Below, in pieces: positions 1-4,514 of a stretch of DNA of 6,183 nt. Location: the NCBI GenBank assembly GCA_900548005.1, contig URIZ01000024.1:1-6183 (forward strand), written 5' to 3'. Numbering within the stretch: position 1 is the first letter of the stretch; each line of letters opens with the position of its first letter. Position numbers and translations under genes: made by a program. Source of the DNA: an uncultured Eubacteriales bacterium (GTDB lineage: Bacteria; Bacillota; Clostridia; Christensenellales; CAG-917). Below the pieces are notes generated by a model that ran no database searches, was not told the DNA's origin, and saw nothing but the letters and a program-made list of their open reading frames with translations.

Positions 1-27
1 TGGGCGAGTCCCACTCAATCTTCAAAC

Positions 28-50
28 AAACACTCGCAGAGTGTTTTTTT
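28..50 (+). terminator. Intrinsic terminator at left edge
   Basis: An 8-bp perfect stem (28-35 AAACACTC pairing with 39-46 GAGTGTTT) with a 3-nt GCA loop runs into a T tract ending at 50. On the plus strand this is a plausible rho-independent terminator for a transcript entering from the left. Read on the minus strand, the stem is followed by TTTGTTT, so weak bidirectional activity is possible. The stem is only moderately GC-rich. Confidence 0.55.
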
Positions 51-129
51 GTTACTCTTTTTGTGGACTTGAACCACCTTTTCGATGTTTTATTTGCAAA
101 AAAGTGCAATTACTATCAATTTTCAATAT

Positions 130-250
130 TGTCATTGCGAGCCGACTTGCTCGGCGTGGCAATCTCGCGGTAGCGGAATGATGTAAAATGACGTATATAT
201 AGTGCCGTTTCGTTTCCACGAGATTCTTCGCTTACGCTCTGAATGACACG
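130..250. repeat. Palindromic intergenic repeat (MITE/REP-like)
   Basis: The left end reads GTCATTGCGAG and the right end, read on the minus strand, GTGTCATTCAGAG. Both arms then carry a related core ending in an AATCTCG-type sequence (161-167 on plus; 217-225 in reverse complement), so the element is an imperfect inverted repeat with arms of about 35 bp around a central AT-rich spacer. The left arm has its own hairpin, GCCGA/TCGGC (141-145 and 151-155). Elements of this look (CATTGCGAG...GGCAATCTC and GAGATTCTTCGC...GAATGACA) are a familiar dispersed intergenic type in many bacterial genomes and often create spurious ORFs. Copy number in this genome cannot be judged from one window. Confidence 0.6.
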
Positions 251-395
251 GAAGAAGAATTCATACCAAATTCTAAATCGGGTGTGGGTGTCCAACCCAA
301 TCAAATCACCAAGCCGACAATCTTGCGAAATTGCGGCAGGAGTTTTTGTCCGCGTGCGAACTGATAGCAAAGATTTTCGGCGCGGTTAGCTAAGC

Positions 396-462
396 AAAAG
401 CCTAATGCGGCTCTCGGCATTGCTTGCTTGCAAGCGATGCCGTTGCCGCAATGACGGCTTTT
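396..462. repeat. Long imperfect inverted repeat (hairpin of about 67 nt)
   Basis: Three nested paired blocks share one centre. The outer is AAAAGCC (396-402) with GGCTTTT (456-462), the middle TGCGGC (406-411) with GCCGCA (445-450), and the inner GGCATTGCTTGC (416-427) with GCAAGCGATGCC (430-441), which has one G-T wobble and a 2-nt loop. Small internal loops separate the blocks. On the minus strand it begins near GTCATTGCGGC, sharing the GTCATTGCG start with the 130-250 element, so it may be a diverged relative of that family. The right side ends in TTTTGTT, so terminator activity on the plus strand is possible but not obvious. Confidence 0.55.
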
Positions 463-483
463 GTTCGGACGGCTTTTGTTCGT
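454..483. repeat. 15-bp tandem duplication
   Basis: Two adjacent 15-bp units, ACGGCTTTTGTTCGG (454-468) and ACGGCTTTTGTTCGT (469-483), differ only at the last base. The first unit overlaps the right arm of the long hairpin, so the duplication probably arose by slippage at its end. It lies just upstream of the -35 box at 490. Confidence 0.85.
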
Positions 484-489
484 CTTTGT

Positions 490-519
490 TTGACAAAGGG
501 TGGGGATTCGTGTTATATA
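490..519 (+). promoter_or_regulatory. Strong sigma-A-type promoter with extended -10
   Basis: A perfect consensus -35 box TTGACA (490-495) is followed by an 18-bp spacer and a -10 box TATATA (514-519). The spacer carries the TG of an extended -10 at 511-512. Transcription should start near 526-528. It is among the best promoter matches in the window, yet no coding start lies within 300 bases; an intrinsic terminator follows instead. Confidence 0.65.
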
Positions 520-525
520 TGTTGT

Positions 526-601
526 TGAAAAATTGTTGTGGATTTTTCCGGTTGTAAACATCTTTTCGCCACACGACCTTGCGTTGAGTGGCGATTTTTT
601 T
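526..601 (+). ncRNA. Candidate small RNA or attenuated leader
   Basis: The predicted start of the promoter at 490-519 and the terminator ending at 601 delimit a transcript of about 75 nt with no plausible open reading frame. It is either a free-standing small RNA or the terminated form of a long leader for the MATE gene at 847. A short segment TGTGG (537-541) is complementary to CCACA (569-573) in the 5' arm of the terminator, so an alternative antiterminator pairing is conceivable. I do not recognise it as any known riboswitch or sRNA family. The boundaries are inferred from promoter and terminator only. Confidence 0.35.
566..601 (+). terminator. Strong intrinsic terminator
   Basis: A 7-bp GC-rich stem TCGCCAC (566-572) with GTGGCGA (588-594) continues, after an A-A mismatch, into CGAC/GTTG (574-577 and 583-586, one G-T pair) closed by a 5-nt loop. 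Seven T residues (595-601) follow directly. No T tract follows the stem on the minus strand, so it works on the plus strand only. It lies between the promoter at 490-519 and the MATE gene, so it ends a short RNA or acts as an attenuator. Confidence 0.75.
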
Positions 602-626
602 GTGAAAGGCGGCTGCACGATACAAA

Positions 627-674
627 TGCAAAACTTGCAAAAAGCGGTGTTCTAATGCACTAAAAAGAGTGCAT
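627..674. promoter_or_regulatory. Two short dyads upstream of the MATE gene
   Basis: TGCAA-AAC-TTGCA (627-639) is a perfect 5-bp dyad with a 3-bp centre, the shape of a binding site for a dimeric repressor. ATGCACT (655-661) and AGTGCAT (668-674) form a perfect 7-bp hairpin around a 6-nt purine loop, without a T tract. Either could regulate the transporter, but no regulator gene is in view and no family can be named. Confidence 0.2.
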
Positions 675-836
675 GGCAATTTTGAGCGTGAGCCGAGAAA
701 CAAACGAACGGTTTGACGATGATGCCATGACAACCGAGCGCATGCGAGAGTGAGATAAAAAAGCAAATTGTGACAAGTGCGTGCGCTTATCAATGCAACA
801 AAAAAGAAAAACACAAGCAAACATACAAGTACACAC

Positions 837-842
837 GGAGAG
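837..842 (+). promoter_or_regulatory. Ribosome binding site deciding the MATE start
   Basis: GGAGAG (837-842) lies 4 nt before the ATG at 847 (6 nt counting only GGAG at 837-840). The frame stays open back to a GTG at 781, but the extra 22 codons have no ribosome binding site and encode a polar, K/Q-rich stretch foreign to MATE proteins, so 847 is preferred. Confidence 0.7.
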
Positions 843-846
843 AAAA

Positions 847-2286
847 ATGAACGATACGTTTATGAAAGAAAAACCGATAATTCCGCTGGTTGCCAAGATG
901 TCGCTTCCGGTGGTGTTGTCCATGATCATCAATGCGCTTTACAACTTTGTGGACAGCATATTCGTGTCCAAAATCAGCGAAGACGCGATGACGGCGATTT
1001 CTCTCGTATTCCCCGTGCAAAATCTCTCGATTGCGGTGGGCGTGGGCTTTGGCGTGGGCATAAGCGCGGCAGTGTCCTTCTATATGGGCGCAAAAAAGTA
1101 CGACGCAGCAAACAGATCCGCGGCACTCGGGCTTGTTTTGGGCACGGTGCACGGCGTCATACTTGCGGCGGTGAGCGCAGGTTGCATTGCGCCGTTTGTC
1201 AAGCTCTTCACAAAAAGCGACGTGATAAGCGGCTATGCGCTTGACTATTTCTACGTGGTCGTGGCATTTGCGCCCGTGATCACTCTCACTATGGCGTTTG
1301 AAAAGCTGTTTCAATCGGTTGGCAAGATGAAGACCACAATGTTTTGCATGGCATTGGGAGCGATTGTCAACATTGCGCTCGATCCCCTATTCATATTTGT
1401 TGCGGGCTGGGGCGTGAAAGGCGCGGCGGTGGCAACGGGCATAGGACAAACGCTGTCGCTTGTGTGCTACATTGTGCTTTTCTTCAAAACCAAACTTGGC
1501 ATAAAAGCTAAACTTGGCAAGAAAACCGAAGAAAAAATCGTCAAAAAGCTGTATTTCGTGGGCGTGCCCGCAACGCTCAATCTTGCCCTGCCGTCCTTTA
1601 TGCTTATCGCATTAAACGGTATTCTAACCGTGTTTTCCGAGACATATATGCTTATTCTCGGCGTGTATTACAAGTTGCAAACCTTCCTTAACTTTGCAAT
1701 CAACGGCATAGTGCAAGGCATCCGTCCCCTTGTTGGCTACAATCTCGGCGCAGGGCGTGACGACAGAGTGATGAGCATCTTCAAAGTGTCGCTTGTCACA
1801 AGCCTTGTCATCATGGTGATCGGCACGATTTTATGCCTTGCGATCCCCTCTCAACTCATCGGCATATTCACCGACAATCCGCAAACCATATCCGACGGCG
1901 CATTTGCGGTGCGCGTGATGAGCGCAGGCTTTATCGTGTCCGCATCCGGCGTGGTGATATGCGGTTTGTTTGAAGGTCTCGGAATGGGCATACCATCCCT
2001 TGTCATATCTATAATCCGCTATGTGCTTATCATCCCGATTGCTCTTGCGGCAAGCAAAATCGTGGGAGCAACAGGCGTGTGGCACGCATTTTGGATCACC
2101 GAAATCATAGCGTTTTTCGTGTCATGGATATGCTTCTATTTCTGCTACTACAAAAAAGCGAAAGTGCGCATAGCAGAATACAAAACGGCGCGAGAAACAT
2201 CCGCCGAAGAAACTCTCGTTGAAGAAAACCCTGTTGAAAATCAAACTGTTGAAAACATCGCTGTTGAAGAAAACAACGTTGAATAA
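847..2286 (+). CDS. MATE family efflux transporter
   Basis: A 479-residue polytopic membrane protein of the multidrug and toxic compound extrusion family, in the size range of MepA/DinF-like members (about 450 aa, 12 helices). These transporters export cationic or amphipathic compounds in exchange for Na+ or H+. The N-terminal half opens with P11-IIPLVAKMSLPVVLS and has the family block NIALDPLFIF (175-184) followed by GWGVKGAAVATGIGQ (188-202). The second half carries QGIRPLVGYNLGAGR (290-304) and, near the end, VGATGVWHAFW (406-416), as expected for two homologous six-helix MatE domains. After the last helix (about 413-435) comes a basic stretch, then a roughly 30-residue acidic tail of VExxx repeats not usual for the family. 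No clear promoter is adjacent; expression may come from 490-519 through the terminator at 566-601. The substrate is unknown. Confidence 0.93.
   Translation: MNDTFMKEKPIIPLVAKMSLPVVLSMIINALYNFVDSIFVSKISEDAMTAISLVFPVQNLSIAVGVGFGVGISAAVSFYMGAKKYDAANRSAALGLVLGTVHGVILAAVSAGCIAPFVKLFTKSDVISGYALDYFYVVVAFAPVITLTMAFEKLFQSVGKMKTTMFCMALGAIVNIALDPLFIFVAGWGVKGAAVATGIGQTLSLVCYIVLFFKTKLGIKAKLGKKTEEKIVKKLYFVGVPATLNLALPSFMLIALNGILTVFSETYMLILGVYYKLQTFLNFAINGIVQGIRPLVGYNLGAGRDDRVMSIFKVSLVTSLVIMVIGTILCLAIPSQLIGIFTDNPQTISDGAFAVRVMSAGFIVSASGVVICGLFEGLGMGIPSLVISIIRYVLIIPIALAASKIVGATGVWHAFWITEIIAFFVSWICFYFCYYKKAKVRIAEYKTARETSAEETLVEENPVENQTVENIAVEENNVE
2218..2283 (+). repeat. 15-bp-period repeat encoding VExxx pentapeptides
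   Basis: GTTGAA occurs at 2218, 2233, 2248, 2263 and 2278, exactly 15 bp apart and in frame. It encodes VEENP-VENQT-VENIA-VEENN-VE at the extreme C-terminus of the MATE protein (residues 458-479). The other positions of each unit are diverged, so this is an old or selected minisatellite rather than a fresh duplication. The tail is acidic and should lie in the cytoplasm after the last helix. Confidence 0.85.
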
Positions 2287-2328
2287 ACACAATCTTACGT
2301 CCGTTGAACAACCGCCCGTTTTAGCACT

Positions 2329-2363
2329 ACAAACATACGATAAACAACGCAAATATCGTTTGT
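2329..2363 (+). other. Weak hairpin after the MATE gene
   Basis: ACAAAC (2329-2334) pairs with GTTTGT (2358-2363) and GATA (2339-2342) with TATC (2354-2357), leaving a 4-nt bulge and an 11-nt loop. No T tract follows, so I do not call it a terminator. It is the only notable secondary structure between the MATE stop and the next promoter; the rest of 2287-2438 is AT-rich and featureless. Confidence 0.2.
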
Positions 2364-2438
2364 GTCGATAAACTCGTTTGCAAAAAATTGACCACAAAAA
2401 AATTTGGTTGATTTGTGTATTAATTTTTCATTTTACTC

Positions 2439-2466
2439 TTGATTTATTAAAAATTGGTGATACAAT
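2439..2466 (+). promoter_or_regulatory. Promoter of the CooC-like/dehydratase operon
   Basis: The -35 box TTGATT (2439-2444), a 16-bp spacer and the -10 box TACAAT (2461-2466), preceded by TG at 2458-2459, form an extended -10 (TGATACAAT). Start of transcription is expected near 2473, giving a 5' leader of about 74 nt before the ATG at 2547. A second TTGATT lies 31 bp upstream (2408-2413). The promoter sits in a very AT-rich stretch, in sharp contrast to the CGCG-rich leader. Confidence 0.6.
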
Positions 2467-2474
2467 TGCATTGT

Positions 2475-2529
2475 CGCGTACACGCGAGCGCGTTTTATAC
2501 GCGCGCAGCATGCAAGCTATCGCGCGATA
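2475..2529 (+). promoter_or_regulatory. CGCG-rich palindromic leader of the operon
   Basis: The 5' leader carries a run of palindromes: CGCGT/ACGCG (2475-2479 and 2482-2486), GCGCGT/ACGCGC (2488-2493 and 2499-2504, 5-nt loop TTTAT), GCATGC (2508-2513), and a perfect 12-bp palindrome TATCGCGCGATA (2518-2529). The CGCGCG at 2500-2505 could also pair with 2521-2526, which would exclude the second hairpin, so two alternative folds exist. The ribosome binding site (2535-2541) is left outside both. The role may be an operator array or an mRNA-structuring leader; nothing in the sequence decides between these. Confidence 0.45.
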
Positions 2530-2546
2530 TTTACAAAAGGAACGTT

Positions 2547-3308
2547 ATGAGCCAAAACCCAAAAATTATTGCAGTTGCCGGCAAAGGCGGAGTGGGCAAA
2601 ACTTCGCTTGCCGCCGTGATCGTAAAACTGCTTTGTGAGCACTTCCCCGACAAAAAAATTCTTGCCGTTGACGCCGATCCCGCCGTGGGACTTTCCACCG
2701 CTCTTGGCGTTGACGTCACAAAGACGATTGACGACGTGAGAAAAGAAGCCGTTGACGCAACGCAAAACGGCAAAATGTCCGTCATCGAAATTCTCGGCAA
2801 CGCGGAATATTCCATTGAAGAAGCCACGGTGTCGCAAAACGGTTTTTCTTTTATCGCGATAGGTCGCCCCGAAAGCGCGGGTTGCTATTGCAAAATCAAC
2901 ACTTATCTAAAAGACGTAATAGGACAGATCTCATCGCACTATGACTACGTGGTCATAGACGGCGAGGCAGGAATTGAACAAATCAACCGCAGAGTTATGG
3001 AAAAGGTGACTCATCTTTTGCTTGTCACCGACCAATCTCAGAAGGGGCGCAACGTGGTTGCGACAATCAAAAAGGTGGCGGACGAGCTTGTGATGTATGA
3101 CGAAGTCGGCATTGTGCAAAACAGACTTTCTCAAGAGGCGATGGCTCAAAAACCCGTGGTGGACGGCATTGAAACGCTTGCGTACATCCCGTCCGACCAA
3201 TCTCTTGCTCTTTGCGACATGAAGGGCGAGAACGTATTTTTCCTGCCGGCCGACTCTCCCCTTGTCGTCGGCGCGGAATCGGCACTGAAGAAAATACATA
3301 TTTTATAG
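2547..3308 (+). CDS. CooC-like P-loop ATPase (MinD/ParA superfamily, metallocentre maturation type)
   Basis: The 253-residue cytosolic ATPase has a deviant Walker A motif GKGGVGKTS (12-20), with the signature lysine K13, then VDADP (41-45) and a Walker B-like VVIDGEAGIEQINRR (135-149). The D-x-EAGIE pattern and the paired cysteines C113-Y-C115 (GCYCKIN) match CooC proteins, which hydrolyse ATP to support nickel insertion into CO dehydrogenase and hold metal at a CXC motif across the dimer interface. ATG 2547 is chosen because AAAAGGA (2535-2541) lies 5 nt upstream; the frame extends to 2454, but that would begin inside the promoter. It is first in a tight block, 10 nt before the next gene. 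No CO dehydrogenase or acetyl-CoA synthase is in view, so a maturation or electron-transfer role for the dehydratase-like pair is inferred. A generic MinD-like function is the alternative. Confidence 0.85.
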   Translation: MSQNPKIIAVAGKGGVGKTSLAAVIVKLLCEHFPDKKILAVDADPAVGLSTALGVDVTKTIDDVRKEAVDATQNGKMSVIEILGNAEYSIEEATVSQNGFSFIAIGRPESAGCYCKINTYLKDVIGQISSHYDYVVIDGEAGIEQINRRVMEKVTHLLLVTDQSQKGRNVVATIKKVADELVMYDEVGIVQNRLSQEAMAQKPVVDGIETLAYIPSDQSLALCDMKGENVFFLPADSPLVVGAESALKKIHIL

Positions 3309-3318
3309 GAGAAATATT

Positions 3319-4512
3319 GTGCGAGACCTGAAACATCTTATCTACTTTGAGAACTTGTTGGAAAACTCCAACAACGAACTCATCCAGCAGGCACAACAAG
3401 AAGGGAAAAAAGCAATCGGACACGTTTGCTATCAAATCCCCGAACCGCTTCTCAACCTTCCGGGACTTTTCTCGGTGAGATTGCGTGCGCCAAGAACAAC
3501 CAGCACGGAAATGGGCAACTACTATCTCAGCCCCATTTTCTGCGAGGCATGCCGCGCCATTCTCGAAAGAGCGTTGGAAGGCGGATTCAACTTCCTTGAC
3601 GGCGTGATTGCTCCCGAGGCGTGCGCAATGATGAATCGTTGCGTGGAAAACATCGAGCATTTGGGCTGCTGCCCGCGCGAAGGATTCTTTGCATCATATT
3701 GCGACGTGCCGATGAAGAGCGACGATTTGAGCTTGAAGCACTACGTTTTGCAGATGCAAGAGCATTGTTTGAAGCCGCTCCACGAGCATCTTGGCGTTGA
3801 CATAAGCGACGCGGCAATCAGAAAAGCGGTGGAAGAGCAAAACGAGATCTCTCGTCTTATCACCGAGATAGGCGAGTACAGAAAAGAAGAAAGTCCGCGT
3901 ATCACGGGCTATGAATTTGCAATCTTCTGTCTTGCAACCTACTGCTGCCCCAAATATCTCATCCTTGACAAACTGCGCGAAACAGCCGAAGAGCTCAAAA
4001 CGAGAGTGCCCGATCCCGCGAGCAAATACCGCGCGAGAGTGGCTATGGTGGGAAGCGAAATCGACGATCCGAGCTTTATCAAGCTTGCAGAAGACACGGG
4101 ACTTGTGGTTGTTGCCGACAGATACTGTTTCGGCTCTTTGCCCGGCAGACAAGAGATCGTGCTCACAGACGACGAAGACGCTCTCACTCAAGTGTGCAGA
4201 TATTATATGCAATCGGGACAATGCCCACGCTATTTGAACACCGAAAAGGTGAACGAACGCCATGCGTACGTGGATCAAATCGCAAAAGAATACAAGGCGG
4301 ACGGCATCATCATCGAACAAATCAAATTCTGCGACTACTGGGGTTACGGCAGACCGTTTATGCACGCAGTGCTCCAAAACGAATACGGCTATCAAGTGCT
4401 TTCCATTGACCGTCCGTACAACGCGGGACAATCGGGACAACTTCGCACGAGAATTCAGGCGTTTGTCGAATCTATGGAAATCAAAAAGATCCAAAACAAA
4501 GGAGAAAACTGA
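3319..4512 (+). CDS. 2-hydroxyacyl-CoA dehydratase / benzoyl-CoA reductase family subunit (HgdB/BcrC-like)
   Basis: The 397-residue protein belongs to the HGD-D fold family, whose members bind a [4Fe-4S] cluster with three cysteines and carry out radical dehydration or reduction of CoA thioesters; double-cubane cluster proteins share the fold. Family landmarks are FSVRLRAP (51-58), the first ligand region FCEAC (C75, C78), the PEACAMMNR segment (C102, like the usual TCD...R motif), KFCDYWGYGRP (C338), and the C-terminal GQLRTRIQAFVE (373-384). C75 or C78, C102 and C338 are the likely cluster ligands. Length matches HgdB/BcrC-type subunits (about 380-430). The start is GTG 3319, with AGGAGA (3307-3312) 6 nt upstream and overlapping the previous TAG stop, which suggests translational coupling. 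The next gene begins 2 nt after its stop. The substrate is unknown. Confidence 0.88.
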   Translation: MRDLKHLIYFENLLENSNNELIQQAQQEGKKAIGHVCYQIPEPLLNLPGLFSVRLRAPRTTSTEMGNYYLSPIFCEACRAILERALEGGFNFLDGVIAPEACAMMNRCVENIEHLGCCPREGFFASYCDVPMKSDDLSLKHYVLQMQEHCLKPLHEHLGVDISDAAIRKAVEEQNEISRLITEIGEYRKEESPRITGYEFAIFCLATYCCPKYLILDKLRETAEELKTRVPDPASKYRARVAMVGSEIDDPSFIKLAEDTGLVVVADRYCFGSLPGRQEIVLTDDEDALTQVCRYYMQSGQCPRYLNTEKVNERHAYVDQIAKEYKADGIIIEQIKFCDYWGYGRPFMHAVLQNEYGYQVLSIDRPYNAGQSGQLRTRIQAFVESMEIKKIQNKGEN

Positions 4513-4514
4513 GT

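Larger units (their letters stand above)
1..846. other. Long non-coding, repeat-rich region upstream of the MATE gene
   Basis: No reading frame here looks like a real protein. The open frames on either strand are low in complexity, run through the inverted repeats and lack credible ribosome binding sites or family motifs. The stretch holds a terminator at the left edge, a palindromic repeat, a long hairpin, a 15-bp tandem duplication, a strong promoter and a second terminator, each listed separately. Between about 251 and 395, and between about 675 and 830, I see nothing I can name. The gene that the left-edge terminator serves lies outside the window or is absent. Confidence 0.7.

Noticed and set aside
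1..20. Possible 3' end of a tRNA entering from the left (GGGCGAGTCCCACTC)
   Set aside because: The T loop is too short and lacks TTC, and the rest of the molecule would be outside the window, so it cannot be supported.
454..483. Guanidine-II-type riboswitch suggested by two ACGG tetramers
   Set aside because: The tetramers are not in hairpin loops and merely belong to a tandem duplication, far from any start codon.
116..820. Several open frames on the minus strand in the left region (84-144 codons)
   Set aside because: They run through the inverted repeats and the terminator, have no family motif or convincing ribosome binding site, and their composition is that of translated intergenic repeats.
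781..846. GTG start at 781 for the MATE gene
   Set aside because: There is no ribosome binding site and the added residues are polar, whereas ATG 847 has GGAGAG just upstream.
2439..2452. FNR/CRP-like operator (TTGAT-N4-ATCAA) over the -35 box
   Set aside because: Only the left half-site matches; the right half reads TAAAA.
2454..2546. GTG start at 2454 for the CooC-like gene
   Set aside because: It lies within the promoter and before the predicted transcription start; ATG 2547 has a good ribosome binding site and puts the Walker A motif at the usual distance from the N-terminus.
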